From positions 123,857-187,856 of the forward strand of contig WHSA01000011.1 in the NCBI GenBank assembly GCA_012931725.1: a stretch of DNA of 64,000 nucleotides. The letters run 5' to 3'. Below the pieces are notes generated by a model that was not told where the DNA came from, searched no databases, and saw nothing but the letters and a program-made list of their open reading frames with translations. This DNA is from Litsea cubeba (Eukaryota > Streptophyta > Magnoliopsida > Laurales > Lauraceae). Shown piece after piece: positions 55,064 to 64,000 of this stretch. Made by a program: the position numbers and the translations under genes. Position 1 is the stretch's first letter. Every line of letters begins with the position of its first letter.

Positions 55064-56388
55064 AGAGCTATTTGTATATATCTCCCTAGAGTTTGTAGGA
55101 TTTGTAAATAGGCCCATGAGATTTTAGTATTTGTAAAGTGGCCCCTGCTTTTTCTTTTTAATACCTTTCGTGTCCCAAAAACAATACTCCTACCAAGAAT
55201 GGGCAGCCACCGTGAGATTTGTGTTGGATTTTTATATAAATGACAGCTTTGCCCTTACATCCATTAAACAAAAATGAGCATATTATTTTTTATAAAAGTA
55301 CCATTATTATATCTCAAGTCCCAATGGTTTTTCTCAATAACTATCTCATGTACACGACCAAGGGTGAGCCCAGGTACAAGGGCCTGGGCACTGATGTCCC
55401 CCCCCCCCCCCCCCCCCCACCCCCCCGCAAATTCTAAATTTTTTTTTTTTTACATTTGCCCCTTCCCCCAATGTTTTTTTTACATAGCCAAATATCACCC
55501 CCCTAGCAAATTGTAAAAAATAATATTTTTTTATATTTGCTCGTTCCCCCAATAATTTTTTTGCACCCACTACACATAAAGCATAATCATGTATTTTGAA
55601 ACTTTCCTCAATCCAACTGTGGGTCGTCATGTATGGATTGGATGAATCTTAACCAGTTATAAGTACATGTGTTGATTGTCTTCATGATCAATTTGGATTT
55701 AATGAAATGAGCCCTATATTGATAAAAAAATTAACTTATGTAGGATTATTCTCTCCCACCAAGTGCAATTGTTAATGTTACATGCTTTATAAAAAAATTC
55801 GAGTCTAAGCTTTTGAAATTATGCATATAAGGATAAAAGAGATGGACAAAAGTCTCATTTCGCTTTAAAAACCTATGGTGGTTGGAAGACTATTGATTTT
55901 GGGGACACGTAACTACGTAAGGCATTAAAATGAAACTATTAGGACCTATTTGCAAACACTAAAAGCTCATGGGCCTATTTACAAATCCTACAAACCTTAG
56001 AGCATCTCCAAGAGACACTTCATATTTGGATATGATTTTCTCAAAATAAAGGCTTATGTGGCAAATAAAAGGCATATGTAAATTTGGCATCTCACTTGCA
56101 CAACTCCAAGAGAGATGTCAAATTATTATTTTATTTAACCCTCATTTGCTTTATTGCATATGTACCAACATTCACTTACCATCACCATTATTTTATTTAA
56201 AAAGTAAGAAAATGCAACTCACTTTATGGTATGCCAAATTTGGCATAGCATTCATACTTCAAATCCATGTAGGATATGAAGTAACTGTTAGAGTCTCTCT
56301 CATATGCCAATTAGAGCAAAAGGAGGCTGACATGGCCAAAAGAAGTATCTGTTGGAGTTGCTCTTAGGGGCTATATACAAAAAGCACT
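55064..56388. mobile_element. Mutator-like inverted-repeat element without transposase
   Basis: The left arm from 55064 (TTTGTAGGATTTGTAAATAG, then GCCCATGAG) matches the inverse of the right arm over about 80 bp at roughly 80-85% identity. The right arm is split at 55999/56367 by a Harbinger MITE; without it the arms align end to end. Long arms and T-rich flanks suggest a non-autonomous MULE. A clear 9-bp TSD cannot be fixed because both flanks are poly-T. The interior contains a 21-base poly-C run at 55398-55418. Confidence 0.65.
56000..56363. mobile_element. PIF/Harbinger-type MITE nested in the inverted repeat
   Basis: 364 bp with terminal inverted repeats GAGCATCTCCAAGAGA and GAGCAACTCCAACAGA (14 of 16 match), flanked by TTA on both sides (55997-55999 and 56364-56366). 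TTA duplication and GAGCA(T/A)CTCC ends are characteristic of this group. Confidence 0.85.
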
Positions 56389-56403
56389 TTTTTTTATACC
56401 ACG

Positions 56404-57067
56404 TGTGATTGGAGTTTTGAAAGAATGAGTGCTAGTCCAATATAACCAATAAAGAGCGGATGCAACCAACTGAACAAGATAGAACTAGCAAAACTATCTA
56501 CCACGCAATTACCATAAGAAGGCGGATACAAATTTAATGTGGAAATCCTTACCGGGAGAAAAACCACAATCAGAAAACCCAATCAGTATTGAACGGTTAC
56601 AAGATATACTCACAGCTCCTTCCTAGTCAGTACATCGACCTAAGGACTGTAGTTGTTCTTACACAACTTCTTCTGTTACCACGACTTCTCTGCCGTGCAC
56701 CGCTCCCTATGCTTGATCCTCCTTCAATCACCTTGAGAATCAAGATGAGCAGATCTTCTACAAAGAAGTAGAAGCTTCAAACCTTCTAGAGTAGCCCCTT
56801 CAGAACAATCTCTCAAATATGGCTTTAGAGAAAAATTATCTCTATCTTACATCTCTCTTGCTTAGAATAATGAGAGAGGTGGTGGATACCTTTGGGTTGA
56901 GAGAAACACCCAATTTATAGTCCCAAGTCGTACCTTGGTCTTCTAATAGTATTCCAATCAGAAGAGAAATTAGACTCAACCTCTAAATTAGAGTTCTGAC
57001 CGACCTAGGTAATCCTATCACGCTCGTTATAGCTAGCGAGGATCCTCTCGGGTTTTTTGCCCTAACA
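56404..57067 (-). mobile_element. Copia LTR relic with adjoining polypurine tract
   Basis: It ends GCCCTAACA at 57067 and is followed directly by ATCTCCCCCTTTTG, the inverse of a copia polypurine tract, so this is a 3' LTR on the minus strand. A minus-strand CTATAAATTG lies at 56911-56920. The left edge is uncertain. The internal region is lost after about 100 bp, where unrelated sequence begins. Confidence 0.7.
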
Positions 57068-57200
57068 ATCTCCCCCTTTTGAAAATCCTCGCTATAGTAT
57101 CATGAGAATTACTCTCATAGGAGCATCTCCCTATATATATATATGTATATATTTGTTATCAATAGTATACGACTCTTGAATAAGATAGCAATTCATGCAC

Positions 57201-57417
57201 CTGTAACTAACGAAATAAGCTGCAAAAGTAATTGGTTGATCTCCCCTTCCAATAACCTGCTCTTGAACAAACATAGGCACCCTTCTACCTTTAAATTCCA
57301 TATGAGAGAACTGCTCCGTAAATCGATAAAACCTCTCATCTCCTTCACTAGAATATGTAATTAACCTATAAGCTCCATCTCTGGTCCATCTCTTGGTTCT
57401 CTGCCAATACTTATCAT
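57201..57417 (-). pseudogene. Orphan exon of a GH31 (YihQ-like) glycosidase
   Basis: A 217-bp segment is fully open, preceded on the minus strand by TGTTTGCAG and followed by GTGCAT after CAG, so it looks like a spliced exon. It encodes FYRFTEQFSHMEFKGRRVP and MFVQEQVIGRGDQPITFAAY, then FVSYR. This resembles the N-terminal part of family GH31 proteins of the YihQ (sulfoquinovosidase-like) type, where (G)EQFSHxxFKGxxVPxFVQEQGIGRGxQPIT is conserved. The usual FGEQF reads FTEQF here. The neighbouring exons, including the catalytic Asp region, are not visible within several kb. Assigned from remembered family motifs, so moderate confidence. Confidence 0.6.
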
Positions 57418-57479
57418 CTGCAAACAACATACCATATTTATGACTAATGGTCCCGTAGGATAGTCCCCACAATTTTAAG

Positions 57480-59670
57480 TGAGGGTGTCCTAATGGGGCC
57501 CACCTTAAGACCCATCCAAATGGACCATACATACACAACAAACCCAACCCCCCCAATCACTGAACCCCATGGATTTATATAGATCCGAATGGACGGGACC
57601 GTTAGATCTAGGATGGATTTTATTGTTTGATATAAAGCCGTACAAACTTATGGACCACGGACGAAGAGGTTAAAGGTATTAGATTCACTTCAAATTTGAT
57701 ATCTTGGTTGCCCCATTTGGATCTTTCGATCTCCTCTATCCCATGATCAGTGGAGCCCCAAGGTGAACCCCACTTTGTGTGCGCGCGTGCCGTGTGTGTG
57801 ACAAAGGGGTTGCCATGTCTAAATATTGAGGATCGTCAGGGTTAATCTTTTACTTATTTTTTTTTTAAATGGAAGCTTATGCAACTCGGCTATGTTGAGT
57901 CCCTAGGACTTGTCTCAGCCAAACCAATTTCGAGCAGTCGCAGCCTTTAAAATGAGATTTATTTGATTGAAGATGCGACTGGATCAAGCCTTGTATTCAA
58001 AGCCCAAAAGCCTAGTCTAGCCCAACTAAACATTATGGTTAATGATATTAGATGCCAAGTTTGGTGTCTATTGAAAGGAATGATGATGAAAATCCCACTG
58101 TTTTCATAGAATTGAATTTAATTGAATATTATAAGAATTCTAAGAGATGCATTCCTATCAAAGTATCTAAAAATTCTAAAGCAAATGTCAAGATTCCCAA
58201 ATGGCAATTACATAATCTCCCTTTAGTGGAAATTGAAACCAATTCATTATTAACCCATTACATCTCCTCCTTATTTCTTTCATTCTTTTTATTGGAACCC
58301 ATTTTACCATGATTTCTTGGGAATTCAATTCCAAGCAAACAGATAGACCCTAATTAAAATTGAGTGGAGCTGGTCAGCTGGGCTTAAATCAATCAATTAG
58401 CAATTTCTTTGATGCAGGTTTACATTGAAGCCCTATGTAAAAAGTGTGGACTAAGGCTTGGGCTCGTTAGAGGATGAGTCAGAAAACTGAATAAATGCCT
58501 TAAATTTTACCATCTCCAAGTCTTGGAGTAGTATGAGATTAAAATAAAACAAGCTGTTCACAATTTTAACTTGATGAAAAAGTAAATTCAAACCATTTTC
58601 ATTTGGAGTCAACCCAAAATAGGAAAGTACCATTTTTTCTAATACTTGTGGGATATCTTTGCAGGTAGAGTACGAGTAGGAATCTAAATCCCATGAGAAC
58701 TAAAAAGTTGAGTTCAAAAGTTCGTTAGATAACTCATAACGGTACCTTTGTCTTGTCAGTCTATAAATAATAAGAGAGAGATTATTAGTCATTACACCAA
58801 CACGATAAGTTAGTGATAGTCCTCTGCTCCAACAATCTTGAGGTTCTTTCTGATCAGAAATCTCTGAAGCTGATCTCTTTCTTTTCAAATTTCAGAGGGA
58901 CGACATTGTACAGTGGGGTCTCACTTGCAGATTTCTTCCAATGATTGGATTTTCAGGTGATCTTTCAGAAACATTCTCAATCATCTGTTGGTTACAATCA
59001 TCTCTCTTTTGTTGGTTGCATCAATGTGACTCTGGTTTCTCAATTTGTTTCTCTTTCTTGTTTCTTTCTTTGTTGTTGTTCTTTTGCAATTATCTGTATG
59101 TTCATTTGTCTTTCTTTTTCTTCCTTCATCTCTTTCAATTCTAACAAGTCATTGCATTGACATCTTACCCCATGCATCGGATTGTTCAATTTTGATTTCT
59201 TCTCTTTTTGTCTGGGCTCTTTTACACATCTATTATCACTCTCTCAGTTTAGTAAAATTTTTGAAAGTTCTGCTATTGGAGTGATCATGCTTCTTTCTCT
59301 AATGGAAATGGGTATATCAGTTTTGATGATCGGATTGCACGATTACGTTTTTTTTAGAGATATGGGTTTAAGGCCAATCAAGGGTGTTGTGCAGATTCCA
59401 TAGAGAAAATAAGGGTTTTTAGTTTACATTAGTTTATTCACTAATGTTTCTTGTAATGGGGTCTTTTTCCAGTGACTGTTAAAGGGTCCCTAATTCTTCT
59501 TTTATCTTATATATACCTGAGACATCGGATTCGGATTGCTCAATTTTAATTTCTTCTTCATTTGGATTTATTTTTAAATTTGTTCAATCACCTGCATGCA
59601 AGAAGCATAAATTTATTCTATCTTTTATATATTGATTTGATCCTGAATGCAGAGCGACTAAAGTTGAGAA
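57480..59670. other. Intergenic / possible introns and 5' flank
   Basis: No exon of GH31 or another protein is recognised. 58900-59670 is T-rich with TCTTTC runs, consistent with a 5' UTR, leader intron or promoter of the ELOF1-like copy, but no element can be pinned down. Confidence 0.45.
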
Positions 59671-60280
59671 ATGGGGAAGAGGAAGTCGACAAGGCCAAAA
59701 CCACCTTCAAAGAAGCCCATGAAGCTTGATAAATGCTTTACCTGCCCCTTCTGCAACCATCCAGGCACTGTTGAATGTGACATGTAAGTAACATTTGATT
59801 CATTCTTTTATATTTGTAAAATCAATGATGCATCATTGTTTTAAGGAACTGAATGTATATATGCTGTTCTTTCAGGGATAGGAAACATATGATTGGACAA
59901 GCATTTTGCTATATTTGAAAAGAGAGTTACAGCACTATCATTAGTGGTAAGTTTGAATATAATCAAATCCCCTTCATAAGTAATTTCTCAATACATCAAT
60001 TGCATACAAATCATGGCACATGGACCCAAGCCAGACCAAAAACCCATTCGGGTATGGATCCCTTATCTGGGTCTTGCTGCGCCCACCAAACCCAACCCCT
60101 TCACATGGTTTATTAATAATGTCATTAGATACATTAATAACGGTTTCTTCTCTTTTTTTTTTAGCTTGGAATCACGTTATTTTTTTTTTAAATTTCATTG
60201 TTGCAGGCTTATCAGAGCTAATAGATGTTTACCACGAATGGATTGATGAATGCGAAAGGGTTAACAATTTTGAAGCATAG
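59671..60280 (+). pseudogene. Transcription elongation factor 1 (ELOF1/Elf1) homologue with premature TGA
   Basis: Three exons fit the small zinc-ribbon elongation factor that travels with RNA polymerase II: 59671-59783 (MGKRKSTRPKPP, CPFCNH), 59876-59946 (MIGQAFCYI, then KESYST) and 60207-60280 (LSELIDVYHEWIDECERVNN, then FEA and TAG). All splice sites are GT/AG and phases join correctly. In exon 2 the codon for the last zinc-binding Cys of the second CxxC is TGA (59916-59918), where relatives read C-(R)-I-C-E-E-S. The introns show that this is a DNA duplicate, not a retrocopy. Unless the TGA is a sequence error, the protein would stop before the C-terminal EWIDECER helix. Confidence 0.82.
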
Positions 60281-60684
60281 AATACACCTCTTTGCAAATG
60301 TTTTTTTGTTGACAGATGTGAAGCTATTGTAAATCTTTCTAGTTTTACAGAGTTGATGTAAATATAACATCTTCAATAATTAGCATTGAATTGCATCTTT
60401 TCTATTCTAGCCAAACAACTCTCTCTCCCCTAATTCAACCCAAAGCTGTTGATAATGTTTTTTTTTCTCAATTATTACAAATACAATGGTCAGATGAGTG
60501 TCAAATTGTGTTTGGGATTGTAATATACTAAAGTTTCAGATGTAATGGTGTTGCCATCTGTGCCACTTTTTTTTAATCTAGAGAGACACTTATCTCAAGC
60601 ACCTAAATAATGGAAAGAAAGAAGTGATCCAAAGGGAAAGAAGTGATCCAAAGGGGACTTACGACTGACCTAGACAGGCATCTA

Positions 60685-60812
60685 GAGATGTCTAACAGGC
60701 CATGCCGGCCAAACCTGGCCCGCCCCAGCTAGCGGGCCGGCATGGCACGGCCCACCAGGGAAAACCCCTGGCACGGCACGGCCCAGTGGCACGGCCCGCA
60801 GTGGGGCGGGCT
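60685..60812. repeat. GC-rich GGCACGGCCC cluster, possible hAT end
   Basis: About 125 bp with repeated GGCACGGCCC, GGGCCGGCATGG and CCCGCCCCAGC, in strong contrast to its AT-rich surroundings. Similar GGCCCGGCACGG subterminal sequence is common in plant hAT elements. The element seems broken at 60812. Confidence 0.4.
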
Positions 60813-60909
60813 GGAATAAACTACTAACACTCTTTTGCGTATTAATGGTAAAGTCTATAGTGTTGTTTGTTAGATTATTGTTAGGAATAAACTACTAACA
60901 CTCTTTTGC
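60813..60909. repeat. 26-bp direct repeat before the gag relic
   Basis: GGAATAAACTACTAACACTC followed by TTTTGC occurs at 60813-60838 and 60884-60909, 71 bp apart. The second copy leads directly into the gag start. It may be a duplicated piece of the element leader. Confidence 0.85.
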
Positions 60910-60914
60910 AGGAA

Positions 60915-62290
60915 ATGGCACACCAAGAAACTCAATCGCAAGATAATAATGGAAGTGGGTCGAACTCTAATGACGACCGTTTCAATCGACTCTTGGAAGC
61001 CTTTATGCAGTCGCAGGCTGACCAGATTGAACAAAAACAGCGAGAAAAAGAAGAACGAGCCACTAAAAGAGCACAAGCTGATTAAGATAGGGCAGAATTT
61101 CAAGCCCAAATTCTAGAATTAACAAATCGGGCAGCTCAGCCGGTGCAAGTAGTTATGCCTCCGAAAGTAGTGGATCCGAAAGACCTTTATGAAAAATTTA
61201 GGAAGAGGTTTCCTCCAGAATTTCATGGTTCAGAAGACCCCATGGTAGCGGACGATTTCATAGAACAACTCGAGCAGATATTTGCAGTTTTTCGTTGCAC
61301 CTAGAAGCAGAAAGTTAGTCTGTCAGCTTACATATTTCGAGGAATAGCCCTCCAGTGGTGGAATTCGGTTAAAGCAGTAATCCAAGCAAACACCGTGACA
61401 GAAGAAGATGCATGGAAGACGTTCACTGAAGAATTTATGGATAAGTTCATTCCTAAGTATGTTAAGGATCAGTGGAAGAAGGATTTCCAGAATCTGAAAC
61501 AAGGTGATTTGTCAGTGCAACAGTATGAACAACAATTTATCAGGTTGGCTAAATATGCTCCTACACTCATTACCCCAGAAGAAGAAAAGATTAGGCGTTT
61601 TCTCGATGGCCTTTCAGCTGATATTTACATGATGATCGGGGATAATCAGCACCCACTATTTCAAGATGCTGTTAAGAGTGCATATTGGGCGGAGGGTGCG
61701 CTAAAGAAGAGAGCTATGGAACGACAGGCTAAAATGCAGCAGAATCAGTTAAGGCAGTCGGCAAGTCAGAACGATCAAAATAACTCAAAGCGACAGAAAT
61801 TTCAGAGTCCACCCGCAGCTAGTCCGATACTACGTTGTGAGCGATGTGGAAAGAATCACCCGACAGAACAGTGTTACAGACAGACTGGTGCATGTTTCCA
61901 CTGTAAGCAGGTTGGACATCGGATGAAAGATTGTCCTAATGGGGGCAGTCATTTATCAACAGCTCAGACAACGGGATCTCATGCGCCTTCACAGCAACAA
62001 TGGAGGACAGCACCTCAGCAGGGACCACAACAAACAGGTTAGCAGTTTTCTCGGGCGCCGCAGCAGCAACAGCAGCAATTTAGGGCTCCTTAGAATCAAC
62101 AGTTTAGGGGACAAGCTCCACAACAACAGAGGCAAGTTCAGGGTCAACAAAGGCAGCAGCAAGGGGGTCAATAAAGGCCACTTGGGTCAGTACAAGGACA
62201 ACAGAACCAACCCCAGCAAGGCAGGGTGTATGCTTTTACCCATGAAAATGCAGATGGTTCAACGGGCGTCGTGGAAGGTACCTTTTAATC
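60915..62290 (+). pseudogene. Ty3/gypsy gag relic with internally deleted pol
   Basis: The frame from ATG 60915 stays in register throughout: a Gln/Glu-rich N-terminus, the gag core (FPPEFHGSEDPMVADDFIEQ, YAPTLITPEEEKIRRFLDGL) and two zinc-knuckle-like motifs (CERCGKNHPTEQC, CFHCKQVGHRMKDCP). A Gln-rich tail then leads to VYAFTHENADGSTGVVEGT, the start of the protease linker. Five stops interrupt it (61083 TAA, 61302 TAG, 62040 TAG, 62091 TAG, 62172 TAA). At about 62285 the sequence jumps to the pre-LTR tail, so protease, RT and integrase are gone. It is the only clear LTR retroelement coding relic on the plus strand here. Confidence 0.88.
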
Positions 62291-62358
62291 TCAGTGAAGA
62301 AGCAGTACCCGCCTCTCCTTCCAGAGTTATGTTAGTCATTTGGAGGACCAAATGTCCT

Positions 62359-62371
62359 AAGGGGGGGAGAA
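62359..62371 (+). promoter_or_regulatory. Polypurine tract of the gypsy relic
   Basis: AAGGGGGGGAGAA directly precedes TGTGACGTTTTG, the probable start of the 3' LTR. Confidence 0.7.
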
Positions 62372-63600
62372 TGTGACGTTTTGATATTATATATATTATA
62401 TTATATTATTTTATTATTATATAATTGATTGTATATTAATTAAATACGTGATTAGTCTAAGTGGGGACCACGTTAGGCTTAGGTTTGGTGAGTTAGGCTT
62501 GTTGGATAGGTGTCCTAACCCATAGTTAACCCAGGCCCAATTTAGTGGTATAATTCTTTTCTAATCCAAACTCTTATATTTTTAGAAAAGAAACTCTATT
62601 ATTTTTAGACTTTAAGTCAGATTACAATTCCTATTCCTATTTCCTATTTATACACCACACTCTTTTATTTTCACACACAATTCTCTCTCTTCCAATTTTT
62701 CTCTGGGATTGCACCTTGGGCTTTGGCAATAGAGATCCTAGACCATCTCCGTCAACCGCGGACCTCAGGCAAGTACTTAACCATAATTTGTAAATTTAAT
62801 ACTTGTGTTATTCCTTGATCTGTGTATTGATGCATATAGAAACCCCTTTTTATGCCCTAAGATTTACTTTTCTCTATTTGTTTTTGTGATGAGACCTTGC
62901 ATCTAGATCGACACTATCTGATGGTTCTAATATTAAGGGCGTGAGTCGACTTGGGTTTCTTTTCTTTATTTAATTTTGATGTGGAACCCAATGATTGATC
63001 GGATCATATATATATATATATGGCCCGATCATACGTCCGTACATGGCTGGCGGTGGAGTTGATGTGGGTCTTGATCCAGTGGGGCCCACTGTCCAGATCA
63101 CCATGATGCGTTGGACCGAATTGGGTTTCTGTGGGCGGTTGTTTTAAGCTACTATTATGGAAAAGAAGTTCTGTGCATGAGGTTTGACCAGGACTTGTTT
63201 TTGGAAAAGAACTCCCATGTGACTTAACTTTAACACTTGTCAGAGCTTTCCCATGCAACCCATTAGTTTTTAGAATTTTAAAGGAAAGGTTCTGTGTTGT
63301 TGGTTTTCTACTTGGACATGAATTGGAAAGAATGGTTTTGTGTGGAATGAAGTAGGAAACGTATTGGACCCATAGGAATAGGAATGACTTGTGATGATGT
63401 CATCTCATGTAACATGAGTACAGGACCTGATGTGGTGGGATTATAGGAGAGAGAATGGTGATGATGTCATCCCATGTGACCATAGGTTTCATAAATTAAA
63501 AATAAAGGCCTTAGTTTATTTCTAAACCCAACTTAGACCTTTTGGTTTATTTTGAATGTGAAAAATGTTTTGGATGGGATCCTCATATTTTTCTAAAATT
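62372..63600 (+). mobile_element. 3' LTR of the gypsy relic (right edge unresolved)
   Basis: It starts TGTGACGTTTTGATATTATA after the polypurine tract and has a TATA-like CTATTTATAC at about 62643-62652, followed by a pyrimidine-rich leader. No second LTR or TSD could be found, so the right limit is a guess; an (AT)n run lies at about 63006-63020. Confidence 0.5.
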
Positions 63601-63613
63601 ATAAATTAATTTC

Positions 63614-64000
63614 GTTGGGGCATCCCCTACTTAGCGACGCGCTGTATGGTCCGGGTACAGTGATAAGTGAGCAAGGACCGCTGCATCGGCGCCCGGGTGC
63701 AGTGCTAAATAGGCAAGGGTCCTCACACTTTATTGGGCGAGTGTGGGGGGTAAGGAAGCTAGTCCAAAATAGAAGGCTGAGATTGGGCACTTGGAATATT
63801 AGGAGCCTAACTGGGAAACTTATGGAAGTGGCTGATACAATGGAAAGGAGACGAATCGCAGTTGCTTGCTTGCAAGAGACAAGATGGGTGGGACACAAAG
63901 CTAAAGAGATTGAGAGAACCGGGTATAAGTTATGGTATACGGGACTTAATAGATCGAGGAATGGGGTCGGCATAGTGGTAAACAAGGACTTAAAGGAAGA
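63614..64000 (+). mobile_element. RTE-type LINE, 5' end and start of endonuclease ORF
   Basis: A GC-richer leader (GGGGCATCCCCTACTTAGCG) begins at about 63614. From at least 63750 an open frame runs off the window: VRKLVQNRRLRLGTWNIRSL, then CLQETRWVGHKAKE and GVGIVVNKDLKE. This is the N-terminus of the APE-type endonuclease (catalytic Asn in WNIRS, Glu in QETRW) of RTE-clade LINEs. No stop is seen in this part, so the element could be fairly intact beyond the window. Confidence 0.85.

Noticed and set aside
55398..55432. Poly-C tract as a structural signal
   Set aside because: A simple microsatellite with no flanking feature that would give it a role.
57131..57556. The whole 141-aa frame as one protein
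   Set aside because: Only the middle (57201-57417) looks conserved and it is bounded by splice signals; the ends read through intron-like DNA.
59916..59918. Selenocysteine reading of the TGA at a Cys position
   Set aside because: Land plants lack the selenocysteine machinery, and a mutation or sequence error explains it more simply.

Overview
The window is plant nuclear DNA from a repeat-rich angiosperm genome; the species cannot be named from the sequence. The evidence is P-class pentatricopeptide repeat (PPR) genes of the restorer-of-fertility-like (RFL) type, Ty1/copia and Ty3/gypsy elements of plant type (a chromovirus and a Tat-type element with a second RNase H), plant-type RTE LINEs, and small CACTA, Harbinger and Mutator-like elements. 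I see no unambiguously intact host gene. What is left of host genes is broken copies or orphan exons.

1-12 kb: the end of a copia LTR at the window edge is followed by two RFL PPR pseudogenes in the same orientation (264-1050 and 7894-10671). The second carries about 14 PPR motifs, is split by a 953-bp solo LTR with a perfect target-site duplication (TSD) and has three frameshifts. A second solo LTR of the same family lies just behind it. Between the two genes are exon relics of pyruvate dehydrogenase E1-alpha and of an INDETERMINATE-domain zinc finger, a CACTA-like miniature element, a LINE relic and a degenerate repeat array.

13-21 kb: a complete copia element on the minus strand (13080-20864) with 1233-bp LTRs, TSD GGTTT, initiator-Met primer binding site, polypurine tract and one uninterrupted 1619-codon gag-pol frame. 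It looks young and possibly still competent.

22-51 kb: a three-part nest, all on the minus strand. The host is a Tekay-like chromovirus (right LTR 47622-50759, gag-protease-RT-integrase, truncated at about 22830). Its integrase holds a 1770-bp solo LTR (23359-25128, TSD ATAGC). Its protease/RT linker holds an 18.6-kb Tat-type element (27149-45711, TSD TCCCT) with gag, protease plus a G-patch-like motif, RT, two RNase H domains, integrase, and a separate antisense, apparently spliced reading frame near its 3' LTR.

51-64 kb: AT-rich intergenic DNA with a 369-bp tandem duplication, a Mutator-like inverted-repeat element whose right arm was hit by a Harbinger MITE, a copia LTR relic, an orphan GH31 glycosidase exon, a three-exon ELOF1 (Elf1) gene copy broken by a TGA at a zinc-binding cysteine, a gypsy gag relic whose in-frame stops look like C-to-T changes of Gln codons, and the 5' end of an RTE LINE running off the window.

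The most unusual pattern is that several unrelated LTR families carry clusters of short repeated motifs, mostly dyad-symmetric. In two families these occur as pairs about 21-22 bp (two helical turns) apart. In four of five families the cluster lies upstream of a recognisable minus-strand TATA box. Together with the antisense reading frame in the Tat element, this is where I would look first for something undescribed.
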